Shown here: positions 1-12,256 of the stretch, one piece after another
Position numbering within the stretch: the stretch's first letter is position 1
How the letters are laid out: each line of letters starts with the position of its first letter
Origin: Pleurotus ostreatus/Saccharomyces cerevisiae fusant
Lineage: Eukaryota > Opisthokonta
DNA: 64,000 bases
Reading direction: 5' to 3'
Assembly: GCA_024196135.1 (NCBI GenBank)
Contig: JAMQCK010000025.1
Location: 62,001-126,000 of the forward strand
Program-made: the position numbers and the translations under genes
Notes under the pieces: model-generated
Told to the model about the DNA's origin: nothing
What the model saw: the letters and a program-made list of their open reading frames with translations, nothing else
Databases searched by the model: none

Positions 1-1572
1 GACTGAGGGCGGAAAGGGCAGGAGAAGCAGGACGGCTGAGGCTGAAGGAGGTATCGGCGGAGAAAGATGTGGTATGAGCACGGAAAGGGATTGGAGGAAG
101 GCGCAACGAGGAGGAGTCGTTCTGCGAGCGAGGTGCAGCCTGCGAGGTGGACGGAGAGTCAAAGAGGCCCATGACAGACTTGCGCGCCTTGGTGACCTGG
201 GATGGTGCAGTGCTCTCCGCGCTGAGATGTTTGGCGACATCCTGCTCGAGAGTTCTGCGGAAGCTCTGGAAGCGGATGGTATCCTTCGCCGAGGTCGCCT
301 TCTGCGCAGTGGGTTGCTCAACTCCACCTTCCTCGATGAGTTCGAGTTGTACGTTGTTGGGATCGTTGAGGCACTCGTAGAGCCTGCTGATGTTCTCTGT
401 CTCCCTCTGCACAGACTGCAGCCGGCTGTTGGTATCATGTTGCTGCTCGACGATGCGTTGATTCGTGTCCTCGAGTTCTTGTATCTTCGCAAGCAACTGG
501 GAGATGAGCGACTGCGTAGAGGGTGACCTGACGTGCTCTTCTGGGAAGTCATCCTCCTCTTCGTCCCGCCTCGACTTCTTCGGCGTGGTGTACGATGTCG
601 TGCTGCATAGCGCGCCTCCGGGAGCGAAGTCTTTGACTTCCTCCTCGACCGGTTCAGGATCGTGTTGCGCACTCGACATCTTGCGAGCTGTCATGATTCG
701 CTCCTTCCGTTCCTCGACTGTCTCGGGAGGCGGGGAAGTGCGAGTCTGTTCTTCAAGCTCTACACTGCGCGCCTGCGCCCTGTCAAGCTCCTCGCGAAGC
801 TGCGCAATCTCTCCTTCCAAGCGCTGCAGCATTCGACGGCCTTTCTGATCCGCTTGTGACGACTCCGCCTCCAACTTGCTGAGCTTGTCGAGTAGCTCCG
901 CGTTCTGTTCGGAGAGGTATGACAGATCGCTCTGCGAGACGGATATCTTGCGCGTGTGGCGCATCGGTCCGCGAGCGAAGACGTCCGACATCGCGCGGGG
1001 CAGCTTGTCCGCGAACCACGCTGGCGAGCCCGGACGCGACTCGGGGCCGGGGGAGGGTATGGGGCTGGCGGGGATGCGGGCGAGCAGCGCGCGGTGCTGG
1101 GTCTTGAGGGCGGCGTTATTGTCGTAGAGGCTCTTCAGGGTATTCACCGTCAGGCCGAGTTCTGGTGCAAGACGCGTGAGTGAGTCGGTGCAGCGCGACG
1201 GAGGACGCGATGGGACGTACCATTCTGTCGCTCCTTGATCAGGCCGTCTGCCTTGACCAAGAGATCCGCGAGCTCATCGCGCGACTCTTCCGTGAGCCAG
1301 TCCGGGTTTGGTCCCGAGGCGTTCGTCGGATCCGCGTCGAGGTCCCAGCCGAGGGCCTTCAGTGTCGCAGACATGGGTGACCCCAACAGCGATTCGAGAC
1401 GGCGACGCGGAGGGGGAGATGGCGAGCTCGCCGGAAAGCTGAACCCAGCGCCAGAGTACGGCGGCGGCGGGGACGCGCCTCCCTTCTTGACGGTGGCGGG
1501 CCCAGTGGACTGTCGTCGCCTCTGCGCGGGCGGGCGTGGACGCGCCGACTTCGTTTGATCGTGTGCAAGCAT
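1..1572 (-). CDS. Coiled-coil protein, 3' end cut off by window edge
   Basis: I do not recognise this protein. The N-terminus is basic and Pro/Ser-rich, followed by a conserved-looking stretch containing KALGWDLDADP. After one intron (1162-1220, 59 nt) a long exon continues in frame to the window edge. It has a Lys/Glu/Gln-rich heptad region (translation of about 690-960) and a second coiled-coil segment (about 370-530), separated by Ser/Pro-rich linkers. That layout suits a cytoskeletal, spindle-pole or septation scaffold, but this is inference only. The start at 1572 is the first Met of the conserved frame; an in-frame Met further upstream (1779) would add an implausible Pro-rich leader. 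The stop lies outside the window. Confidence 0.7.
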
Positions 1573-2168
1573 TTCAGAGGATGGTTGAATTAGAGAAGCT
1601 CTAGTGATACAACGCGCATCTGAGCTCTCGGATAGAAGTTGTGTTGTGAAGTTCAATGGAGGAGGAGGAGGAGGAGAACAGGGTCGCAGGCACGGACGGA
1701 TGGGTGGTCTGATCCTAAACACGTGAAAGCAATATCGACCTGCTCCATTTGGTGACCCGCTCAGCCGCATGTTTCCCAAACCACCCCAAATCCCATCTCG
1801 ACTCTGTCTGGACTGTGTTGCTCAACCGCATTCTCTATTCGTGTACGTGTACAAGTCTGTCTACAGTATCTGCGCGAAAGGCGCAGAGTCAAAACGCCCT
1901 ATCGTTCCTATAAACCCGTCAGACCTATCGACCCTGTGGATATAGAAAGTCGTCCCAACAGACAAGAACGGAGGTGGAATTACGCTACTACATTGAAACT
2001 ACTATGCAACATCACAGAAAGAGGTAGACTACAGAGTGTACAGGTATTACGAAGCAGAGACGTGCAAGCCCTACAAGAAGCCGCAGGGCAGAGCGTCGAG
2101 GGGGTGTACCCTCGCATGTGCAGGTACCAATAACGAAACGGCGACACCTATCAGCCGCGCCGCCCTCG
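1573..2168. other. Intergenic: promoter of coiled-coil gene and 3' region of Ofd1-like gene
   Basis: No credible ORF was found. The stretch contains a (GGA)n-type purine run near 1660-1675. The remainder shows no recognisable element. Confidence 0.5.
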
Positions 2169-4604
2169 CTATGCCTCCGCCGCGATGTCCTCCTCCTCTT
2201 CCTCTTCCTCCTCTTCCTGCATCACCCCCACCTCGTACTCGCCGCAGACGTCCCATCGCGAGCCCTCGGCGGCGGCGGAGACGTACTTGACAAAGCGCAT
2301 CACCCGCTCGTCGCGCAAAACCAGGAGCAGGCGGTTGAAGCCAGGCTGCACGGTCAGCAACGTGCTGTCCTCCTCTTCCTCCTCTTCGACGTCCATGCTA
2401 GTGTCCGCAGGTCCTGGTCCATCTTCCTCTTCGTCGGTCTCCATGGACGGCGCGTCGCCATTGGTCGCATTGCCGTTTCCATTTGTGACCTTTCCGTTCG
2501 TGCCCTTCGTCTCTGTCACCTTTCCGTTGGTGCCCTTGCCGTTCGCAGTGCCGTTGCTGTCCGTCGTGCCGTGTCCGTTGTGTGGGCCGTCGACGTTGGT
2601 GTCCGCCTCCGCAAGTTCAGCGTCGCCGTTGGGCTTACCGCCCTTCGACTTCTTGTGTATACTTGAGCGGTAGACGGCGGGATCGTCTTCCTCGTTATGC
2701 GGTGCCATATAGCACTTTACGAGAATCAGCCATCGATCTCTCGCCATAAAAAAAACCCTCGACGTACCTCCCAACCACCCCATTCGGCTACTTGCCACCC
2801 ACGCGAGTCTGCCGTGCGCGCATCCTCCTCTGATGCTTGTACCTGCGGCGTCAAACCCAGCACCACATCCAATCGCGCCTCCTTCTCCTCGCTGGTCGCC
2901 AGCGTGTAGTCCAAGCCAGGCCTGAAGCGCCGTGCCTCCACCGCATGTCGCAGCGGCAACAAGCGCGACACCACCGCCAGCCATGCGCGGAAGGCCGGGC
3001 TGGGGAACAACTCGTCCTGCAGGCTCCGTACGATCTCGTCCGACGAGCGTGCTGCTGCGCGGGGCGTCACGGCCTCCGCGACGGCGCCAGGCGAGTGCGG
3101 CTTCAGTTGGCAGTAGCGCCACTTGTGGGGTGGCCCGCGCAGCTGCCAGGCGCTGTTCTCGCCGACGCCTGCGCTGTGTGGCGGGACGCGTCCGCTACGC
3201 TCGGCGCCAAGGCCATCGCGAGAATCGAGTTCGCGCAACCGGGGTTCCAGACTTGATGCCAGTGCCTCCGTAAGGAAGGAGTGTAGCTCAAGCGAAGATT
3301 CTTCCACGAAACGTGCTGCCAAGGCGTTCATTGTGCGCGGCTGCAAGTAAACAGGGTTGAGGAACTCCGACAAGAATGCGACGTGCTCGTCCTTCAACTG
3401 CGCGTCGGGCATCGGCGTCGCAATCTCCTCTGGGTACGACTTGAACTCAGTGTGGTGCGAAGCCTGCGGTGGACGGGTGGGTCAGCATTCATGTTGATGC
3501 GCATGCTTGAGAGCATTGATGAAGGTGGGAGGACCGCTACCAGCAGGCGCGCCCAGGAGAAAGGTGGATCGGTGACGTAACGACCAGAGGGGAGATGTTG
3601 AGCAAGGGAGGGAATCCATCTTCTCACCAGCTGCTCGCGCGAGCTCTTGACCTCCGTCGGCGGCTCGGGGATGTATCCCTCCTCTCCCTCCTGTGCTGCG
3701 TGGAACCATCCAGAGATGCTCAGCCGGTCGCGACCGTCCTCGCCTTCTCCGCCCACGACGACTTCTTCGACCGAATGGAAGCTGCGGCCTGGCTGGACTT
3801 CGAAGAAGATGAACTGGTCCCAGCTGGGCGGGATCGTCTTGGAGGGGACTGGCTCGGGCTCGAGCTGGCCGTTCGCGTTTTCCTTCACGGGGTACAGCTC
3901 GAGCGCGCCACCCCACTCGGGCTGCCACAGCTGGTAGTTGGGGAGGGGCATGTAGAGAATGTAAGACACGCGACGCGAGCCGATCACGTCGTCGTGGTTC
4001 AGGAGGTGGCAGCCTGGATACGGGGTGGATGAGCAGACGATCGGCGGGGGGAAGGCGCTCTACGCACCCTTCGTGTATGAATTGACGGACATGTCCTGCT
4101 TCGACCCCGAGAGAGGACCACATCCGGTGACGGAGCGGACAAAGTCCCGAAATTTGGGGGAGTACAGGGCATTGCGCAAGGTGAGCAGGTTCGGCAGGAG
4201 CGAGATCTGCTCGGGGGTAAGGTAGTTGAGCGACGCAAGGTCGCCCGTCTGTTTGACCTGGAAAACGCGAAAAAGTCAGCACAAGATGAGGGGGGCCACA
4301 TTCTGACACACACCTTGTAGATGTCGGTCTCTTTTTCGGTGAAGCTCAGCTCACTGACGCACTCGTCCTTGACGCGCTTGAGCAGATCGTCCTGGAAGAG
4401 TTTCTCGACGAGTGCGTAGTGGAACGGCTGGCTGTTGCGGTACATGTTGTTCAGGCGCGCGATCGTGGTGTGCGCGAGGAGGCCATCCGAGAAGCGGGCC
4501 TCGACGTCGTCCTCCACGGCGGTGGACGCTGCGGCAGCCGTCTTGAGTCGCTTGACGAGCCCGGCATCGGCGGAGTCGGGGGAGCGCTCGTGCGTTTTGA
4601 CCAT
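2169..4604 (-). CDS. ofd1: Ofd1/Tpa1-type 2-oxoglutarate/Fe(II) prolyl hydroxylase
   Basis: Predicted to hydroxylate a prolyl residue of ribosomal protein uS12. In fission yeast Ofd1 also controls oxygen-dependent turnover of Sre1. Five exons join in frame, with introns at 4258-4313, 4014-4067, 3464-3627 and 2715-2767, giving 702 residues. The catalytic double-stranded beta-helix has the iron triad: HDD after the second intron (His and second Asp) and the distal His in GRSFHSVEEV. The 2OG-binding Arg precedes LSISGWF. The C-terminal non-catalytic oxygenase-like domain follows and ends in the family motif WECYMAPHNEEDDPAVYRS. An insert there carries Asn/Gly/Lys/Thr repeats (TNGKV units) and a Glu-run, so the protein is longer than yeast Tpa1 (about 640 residues). 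Start 4604 is the first Met in frame with the conserved domain. Family assignment is firm; substrate is inferred. Confidence 0.93.
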
Positions 4605-5804
4605 GCTGCCGAGGCGCGTAGCGGCGCTGAGTGGGAGGACGAGAAAGAGAGAGGGGATATTTTTTGTGAGAGATGGATGATGTACCAAGTCCGAATGCAA
4701 GAGCCGCGCCGGCGATCCGAATTGACCTGGACCTGTTCGAGACCCGACGCCCGCATCGCTCCCCCGGGGCCCACGCCCGCCCATTGGCTTCTGGATGCAA
4801 ACTGGACTATTACTGCTGACCCCGTCCATTTACTGCTCTACAAATGATTGCTGACCCTGGCGCATATCGTCCCCTCCAGACGAGCGACATGTCTGCTTGA
4901 CATCATGCATACAGGCTTCAAACTGTGTCTAGTGATCGTACTTGCCCCCTACAGCATCGCCAAGGTGTTCTCTCGGTAGTGCTACCCGCTGACAGCGAGC
5001 GCACGCCGTGGTCTGCACAGTTCAGCCACCCAGCAAAATATTTGCGGCGAGCGGAAGGAGATCAACTCCAACGCGCGTGACCGGCACGCTGATGGGGCGC
5101 AGCCGCCTGCGATTGGCCAGCGCCGCTCCACGTGCGCTTGTCAGCCAATCTGCTTCGAGAAGCGCCTGCGCCAGTCAGCAGGCGCACACCGACGTCAGCC
5201 AATGGGCACCGCCAGGACGGGGGTGGGGGCGAGGAGGCGCGCTCTGGCCGCCCAACGTTTACCGTCGATATCGATCTCGGTAGTGCGGGGCCCTGGCGGG
5301 GACAGCTGCCCAGGGCGGGGGCGGGCAGCGGGGAAGGGACAATGTTCCCCGCGTGCCGAGCTGTGTCGTCCTCCTCCCAACCTCGAAATTCTGGAATGCC
5401 TCATCTCCGGCCACGCTCGGATAGACGCTCTTCTAGATCTCCATCCCCACCTTCTCCTTGTCTAATCGCCATCTAATCTTGTCTGATACCCACCAGCATC
5501 AGCCGCGCGTCTCCCGTGCCGCCCCGCCACCTCATCGCACCCACCGGCTCGATAGACGCGCCGGTGCCATCACGCCGAGCACTGACGTTCTCTTCACAAG
5601 CGAGGGGAAAACACGGAGCGCGTTGAACAGCTGACTACCGAGCCACTATGGAGATTGCAGTGATGAAGGTATAGATACAAATGCAGATGCATGGTGGCAT
5701 ACTGTGGTCGATGAAGGATGCATAGCCAGCGAGATACCATAGACCATAGAGTACTTGGCACAGATACTCACGTACTAGGGAACGTCCTATCTCCCTCTCA
5801 TCCC
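4605..5804. other. Intergenic, GC-rich, with CCAAT-type boxes
   Basis: This lies between the start of the Ofd1-like gene (minus) and the stop of the FG nucleoporin gene (minus). It contains ATTGG at 4793-4797 and 5112-5116, and CCAAT at 5145-5149 and 5199-5203. The last two lie in a repeated GTCAGCCAAT (5140-5149, 5194-5203). These could serve the Ofd1-like promoter, although the cluster at 5.1-5.2 kb is about 500-600 bases upstream of its start codon. No coding region is supported. Confidence 0.5.
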
Positions 5805-8800
5805 CTACTTTTTCTGCCCGAACGAGAAGCCACCGCTGGGCTGGCCGAAGCTGAACCCGCCGGTGGTGCTCCCGTTCTGCGCCGGTTGCTGGCCGAACGC
5901 GGATTGGGGCTGACCACTCGGCTGTCCGAACGTCGCGGGCGAGCCCTGCGGGGTCGTCGTCGCCCCCTCGTCCTTCTTCCCCCCGAAGTTGAAGCTGAAG
6001 CCCCCTGTCGAAGCCTGAGGAGGCGGCGCAGCAGGCGTCGTCGTCGCAGGTGCACCGAACCCGAACGCCGCCGGCGTCTTCGCGGGCGTGCTAGGCACAG
6101 CTGACGTCGTCGAGCTTGACCCGAAGCCGCCGAATGCAGACTTGGATGCCTCCGCCGGCTTCGACGCGGTCCCGTTGGCTGCAGGCGCGCCAAAGCTGAA
6201 GCCGCCAGTCTTCGGTGCTTCTGCGGGGGTGCTGCTCGTCGTCGCAGGTGCGCCGAACGAGAAGCCACCGGTCTTCGGGGCCTCACTACCGGACGCAGGC
6301 GTGCTGCCGGCACCGAACGCAGACTTGCGCTCGCCCGCGGGTTGACCAAACAACGACTTCGTACCCTGGTCGCTCGTGGTTGCGCCAAACGCGGACTTCG
6401 ATGCGTCCCCGGACGGCGTCGAGCCAAAGCCACCGAATGCAGACTTCGGCGCCTCCGCAGGCTTGCCGAACGCAGACGTCGGTGCCGACGACCCGGTCGT
6501 CGCCGTGCTCCCGGAAGGACCGCTCGACGTCGACTGCTCAGCCGGCTTCCCAAAGGCAGAGGTGCCGCTGGGTGCCGAGCCGAAGCCTCCGGGTGCTGGT
6601 GAGGGGGTCTTGCCGAACGCGCTGCCCGTCGACGACGTCTGTCCGAACGCGCTGGTCGTCGTAGACGTCTGACCGAACGGCGACGACGCCGCAGGAGCCG
6701 CGTTTTCCTTCTTCTCCGTGTTGCCGCTACCAAACGCACCGCCGAACGAGAACCCGGAGGCCGGCTTCGTCTCTGCAGGCTTGTTCTCCGCGGGCTTCCC
6801 AAAGCTGAACGACGTCGTCTGTGCTGGTGCAGAAGTCGGTGCAGCCGGGGTCGACGACACAGCCGGTTTACCGAAGCTGAAGCCAGAGCCAGTAGGTGCC
6901 TGCGGAGGCGCCGACGTCGGACCCGACGCGTTGCTCTTCGCACCAAATCCGCCAAAGCTGAACCCGGAAGGCGCAGGTGCAGGTGCGTCCTTCTTCTCCT
7001 CTGCCTTTGGTGCCTCCGCTGGCTTGCCGAAAGAGAACCCGCCAGCCGGTTTGGGAGTCTCAGCAGGTTTGGGTGCCTCCGCGGGCTTTCCGAAGCCGAA
7101 AGACAGCGTTGGTGCTGGCTTGGGCGCCTCCGCAGGCTTAGGCGCATCTGCGGGCTTTCCAAAGCTGAACGCAGAGGCAGGCTTGGGCGCAGGAGGGTCC
7201 GCAGGTTTCGCGAAGCTAAACGAGGAGCCAGACGAGGGAGCAGCAGAGGCAGGCGCAGACGAAGCCGCCGCAGACTGAGGTTGGAACAAGCTAGACTTCG
7301 GCGCCTCCGCAGCCTGAGCAGGTTTCGGGTCCGCAGGCTTGCCAAAGCTGAAGCCCAAGGAGGGTTTGGGTGCCTCTGCCGGCTTGGGCGCATCTGCCGC
7401 CTTGGCAGCCTCAGCAGGTTTCGCAGCATCCGTGGTCGCAGGCTTCGAGAAGAAATTCGGCACAGCGCCAGACGCCGGCTTATTGGTCGCTGGCGGTGTG
7501 GACGCCGCCTCCGGGTTCGTGAAGCCAAACTTGAGCGGCGAGCCAGCAGCCGGCGCCGTCGCAGGCGCGCCAAGCAGAGTCGACGGGAGCTTCGGCGCAT
7601 CTGCAGGTTTCGCCGGAAGAGATGCCAGGGGAGAAGAGACCGTGATACTGGGCACCGCCGGCGCAGCCGTCCCCTGCTTTTCACGCTCGAGTTCCTGACG
7701 ACGTCTGCGCGCTTCCGCCTCCATCTCCTGCTTCTCGTACCAGCTGAGTGGGCGTTTGAGCGACTCGGGGCGCGCCTGCTTGTTGGATATCGTTGACCCT
7801 ATCCTCCTGATCGTGAGACTCTTCGACGGTGTGTCCGGCTTCGCCTCTTCATCCTTGATGCTGCTCGTGCTGCTCGTGAGCAACAGGTTGTCGCTAGAAT
7901 TCTTGCGCGAAGGAGGGGTGGAGTGGGTGGTGCCATTGGGGTCCTGCCAGAGAAGTGGTTTTCCATCAGAACGGCGACGCTGCGTTATGAATGAGTGAAT
8001 TTGTACGATGCGTGTAAGGAAAGGGAACTTACATCGGACTTGCTTGGAGACGTCGGGGCTATCTGATTGGCGAGTCTGTAATTCTTCTTTGCTTCCGCGT
8101 ATTCAGCGTCTGTGAGCCAGTTGTATACGCAGACAGGCATGCGGTCGTCGCGATCGTTGTGCACTGAGTCCTCAGGCTATCACATGCGTAAGCAATTGAA
8201 TCACGAACCGCGGACGCTGTACTCACCATGTTGAACTTGGGAACCTCTTGCTTAACCAAAGTCCACCGCTGGCGCACGCCATTTGGACCGATCCTGTACG
8301 TGACACCATGGGAAGTCCATTCGTCGCCTTGGACGCGAGGCGGTGTGCGAGCGCCCGAATCCATGGTGACATCGCTTTCCGAAGAAGGTGAATGGCTATG
8401 CTTGCCCTTGCCGCGACTGCTCCTCTTGCTCTTGACGGGAGTGCTCTCTCCGGATTTTGACTGGCCAGTCGACTTGCGCTTCGACCGCTTCAACTGCCGC
8501 TTGCCTTTGCTGCCACTTTCCTGGTCGTCATCATCATCGTCGCCAACCGTGGAGCCCGCTTCGTCGCGATCGCGCTTCTTGCCACGAAGGCGCGCTACGG
8601 CAGGGTTGACTGGCTGCATGTCCGTGTCGACATCGGTGTCCATGTTCACATCAGACTCCTCAGACTGAGACGCCTCCTGGACGGCCCCGTCGATGGAAAC
8701 CTTGCGCGCACGTTTATCACGTTTCTTGAGGTCGGCAATTTCCTCCTCATCCAAATCCTCGACCTCCTCGTTGTTGCGCTTGGAACCACGCTTGGTATCG

Positions 8801-9666
8801 AGGGGTCGATTGTTGTGCCAGCGCGGGTTATTGTCGCCATCGACGATATCTTCGTCGTGCATGCGCAACTTCTTGGGATCGTGTTCCTCGTCGTCTACGT
8901 CATCGCCCAGAGCGCGCTTAACACCCTCGCGAAGCAGTGAAAATTCTCGCTGAAGAGGAACAGCGCCTCGACGAGCAGGTTTGGTTGGAGATATCCTTCC
9001 GCTGGGTGCATATTCCGTGTCCGATGAAGGGCCTGGGTCCGCTAGGTATCCGTATGACTTGGGGGCATTACTGCAAGAGCGTGAGCAGGTTATGTGGCGC
9101 AGGGCGTGGTGTACGCACTATGACTGGTTGTGTCCTGTAGAGTATGAGAGCGGCTGAGTGGCATGAGGGTTGAGACCTTGAGGTGTGCGCGAGCGTGATG
9201 GCTGATCGTCCGAAACTGCAAACAGAGAGTGAGTTATAGATCGTAAGGACAGATGAAGACGCACCAAATCTGACAGCGCGTTGCCTGAGGGGAGGCGCCG
9301 GTGAGGCTTCCGGTGCTGGGGATGCCAAGCTTCCTGGTGCCCTAATCCACTTCTGTTCGCGCTTGCGCTTCACCTCGTCCAACGCTATTTCGAACGGGCG
9401 CGTGTCGTGGTCCGGAATGCCATGACTTCTGCGGAAATGCCTATTCACAAAGTAAGTGGTGCATCATATGTGATGAGGTGGAATACTCACAGGTTGTAAG
9501 ACCTTTGGCGCCAATCCGCGATCCAGCGCTGGGCAAAGAAATAGCCGCCCACCGCGAGCGCAGAAAGAACGAGCGTGAGCGTGGCCTTGCCACCTAGAGA
9601 GGAGGCGAAGCCAGTGTTGGGGGCGGGCTTGAGGTTGCCACCGAGGATGTCGTCGACGTCGGCCAT
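5805..9666 (-). CDS. FG-repeat nucleoporin with N-terminal membrane helix
   Basis: Six exons join in frame to 1203 residues (9491-9666, 9265-9440, 9119-9215, 8227-9070, 8033-8176, 5805-7979). The C-terminal half is dominated by FSFGKPAE-type FG repeats and ends GGFSFGQKK, typical of nuclear pore channel nucleoporins. The central part is acidic and basic with NLS-like clusters (KKRDKRARK, KRQLKRSKRK). A predicted helix with many Arg/Glu residues precedes the repeats. Unusually, residues about 29-46 form a hydrophobic segment (TLVLSALAVGGYFF) followed by Arg/Trp, like a single transmembrane anchor. This order (membrane helix, NLS clusters, FG repeats) recalls vertebrate POM121. The alternative is that exons 1-2 belong to a separate small gene, but phase matches at every junction. 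Confidence 0.82.
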
Positions 9667-10591
9667 TGCTGGGCCGAACGTGCTCGTGAAGCGTGATGAA
9701 GGCTTGACGAGAACAATAGACAATGGCCGCCGCGCGCTCCGACCGATGTCCCAGCCATACAACGTCATACAACGCCACAAACACGACCCTCATAAGGCGC
9801 GCAATTTTCTTGTTCTCTTGTCCGTTCCTGCCACCATGGCCACTTTGTCTCAGCAATTCAAGTTTTGTCCTTTTAAGTCCGGCGTGATGTTTCTGTTTCT
9901 TTCCCCCACTCGCTTTTGCCTAGGGACACGGCTCACAGTGCCATCGTCGCTTCTACTGGCGAAGTGGAAGATTGACCAGTACCTACTCCACGCTTATATG
10001 TCCTTGAGTTCATCTCAGTCTTTATCTGTGGGCATCCGAGCACTAAGCTGGGTATACATAGTCGTAGACGTTCTGTTACCTTTGCACGCAATGAAATGCA
10101 TGTTCTATACCCTCATCCGGACGCGCGAACTGATGTGTGATTCTGTCAAGGTAAGTGGTGGCACTAGTTGCCTATCGTAGGTGAGAAACGCGGACAGATA
10201 GAAAAGTTGTGTTGCTTCAGTCAGCTCGCTCCTCTGTTCAAACCGAACGAAATGCGCTTGAAGTTGAAGGGGATCGCCATCTTGCACGCTGCGAACTCAG
10301 TTTGCCCTTCTTACTTGGGCTCATATTCTGCAAACACTTGCCCTTATCCATCATCCTGACTGGAACGCTGCAGCAATTGGATCAATTGCGCTGAGATCAT
10401 CTGTTTGAAGGCGGTACGTTGCGCACAGACGGGAAATGATGATCACCTACTAACCCCGTCCTTCACGCTTAGAATACTCAAGCCCGCATACGCCCTGATA
10501 CCACCAGCCATGTCGCATATAAGGGCAGCGACGCGTACCCGATGCCCACTTCCGGTCCCTGACATCCCCCCCGCTATATTCTTGATTCACC
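9667..10591. other. Divergent intergenic region, FG nucleoporin / PLP enzyme
   Basis: This is the shared promoter region of two divergent genes. A plus-strand ORF begins at 9836 in a strong start context (GCCACCATGG) and runs to 10180, encoding about 114 residues with hydrophobic stretches. It resembles no family I know and shows no domain, so I do not call it a gene. Confidence 0.4.
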
Positions 10592-12049
10592 ATGCAACTT
10601 ACTGACTCTGCGCATGAGCTTGTCTTGACGGAGGTTCCCGAGTTCGGGCACCAGTCCCGCTCTCTCTTCCAGTTGGACCCTAACTTCACCCACCTGAACA
10701 ATGGTGCGTATCTCGTCCTCTTTCTCCCTCGCTTCATTGACTCGCCATCCCAGGCTCCTTCGGTGTCATCCCCCACTACGTCGAAGAGGCCACCCGCCGC
10801 ATGGCCGAAGTCGGCGAGGCCAACCCCGACATGTTCATGCGCCAAGGTCGCTTCTGGCGTGCCATCGACCGCTCGCGCGAGGTCATCGCCGAGTACGTCG
10901 GCGCCGACATCGACACCTGCGTCTTCGTTCCCAACACCGCGACCGGCGTGAACACGATCCTGCGCAGCATCCCGTGGGCGGAGGACGACCTGCTGGTGTA
11001 CAGTGACATCTGCTTTGACACGGTCGTGCGCGCGGTGGAGTCGCTTGCGCAGTTAAAGACAGCGCCGAGGACGGCGGTGTTGAAGTTAGGGCTGCCGGCG
11101 TCGCATGCGACGATTCTGGAGAGCTTCCGCGCGCAGTTGAAGCAGTGGCGCGCGGGGATGAGGTCGGATGCGAGGATTGTCGTTGTTCTTGACAGCATAG
11201 GGTCGACGCCAGCTGTGCTTGTACCGTGGAGGCAGATGGTCAAGATCTGCAAGGAAGAGGGCGCGTGGAGCTTGGTGGACGCCGCGCACTCGCTCGGTCA
11301 GGAGAAGCTGAACTTGAGGGAGATCGACGCCGACTTCTGGGTCGCTGTAAGTCGCTACCTCCATCCTCATACATGCCAGGGTGCTGACAGTCCACAGAAC
11401 TGCAGCAAATGGTTCTACGCCAAGCGCGGATGCGCCCTCATGAACGTCGCCTACCGCCACCACGACATCATGCAGCCCCTCATCCCCGCCATGGTCAACG
11501 ACGGCCCCGGGCACCAGATCAACCCCAACAAATTCGTCACGCAGTTCTACTGGAACGGTCTCGCCGACTGGCTCGCCTACATGAGCATCGAGCCCGCGCT
11601 CAACTTTCGCCGCCAGATCGGCGGCGACGACAAGATCAACTCCTACTGCCACGACCTCGCCGTCCGCGGCGGGCTCCGCGCGGCGGAGATCGTCGGCACG
11701 GAGGTGCTCGACTCGCCCGCTGGTGACGGCGAGCTTGTCGCGAATATGGCGAACGTCCGCTTGCCCATCGACACCTCGATCCCGGGGCCGAAGGTGTTCC
11801 AGCTGTTCCACACGGAGATGATGGGCACGCATAGGATATACGCGGTCCCGTACATGTTCAATGGGTCGTGGTGGGTGCGGGTGTGCGCGCAGGTCTATGC
11901 AGAGGTATGTTGAGCTAGCAAGTGTTGGGTTGCTTCATGCTGACGAGTTATTTTAGATGTCGGACTTCGAGCGCCTGGGGCATGTTCTCGTGGATGTCTG
12001 CCACAAAATCAACTCGACGAAGGACTCCCGATTCACTGCGTTCCCGTAA
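10592..12049 (+). CDS. Class V aminotransferase-fold PLP enzyme
   Basis: Four exons (10592-10703, 10754-11346, 11398-11904, 11957-12049) give 434 residues. The enzyme belongs to the cysteine-desulfurase/isopenicillin-N-epimerase-like class V group of fold type I PLP enzymes. Visible marks are LNNGSFGV near the N-terminus (substrate and phosphate region), NTATGVN (phosphate cup), LVDAAHSLGQ (Asp to the pyridine nitrogen, His stacking) and NCSKW, whose Lys is the probable Schiff-base residue. Fungal relatives include Egt2, the hercynylcysteine sulfoxide lyase of ergothioneine synthesis. The NC.KW motif fits that subgroup, but the sequence does not prove the substrate. There is no targeting signal, so it is probably cytosolic. 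It converges on the Pol I gene 207 bases downstream. Confidence 0.88.
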
Positions 12050-12256
12050 TTGAGTGTAGAGGCTCGTTGTGCATGCTTATGTATCATTTTATACCACCAT
12101 ATCTTATTGACGACGTTGATGATCATGGTGTGGACAGGAAGACTGGGACTGGCGAGCATTGGATAAAGGGACCTTCCAGGTCCTCAATGCGATTGCGAAA
12201 GTCAAACAACAAGGTGATAAAATATGCAATGAGTACAACAGAGATATGCAACACAA
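12050..12256. other. Short convergent 3' region
   Basis: 207 bases separate the stop codons of the PLP enzyme and RPA2 genes. The sequence is AT-richer than its flanks, consistent with overlapping 3' ends. Confidence 0.4.

Noticed and set aside
6000..7700. Long ORFs on the plus strand and in other frames across the FG region
   Set aside because: Mirror-frame shadows of the Ala/Pro/Phe/Gly-rich FG repeats; only the minus-strand frame splices into a complete protein.
9836..10180. Small plus-strand gene with strong start context
   Set aside because: No domain, no paralogue, no conserved motif; the context alone is not enough.
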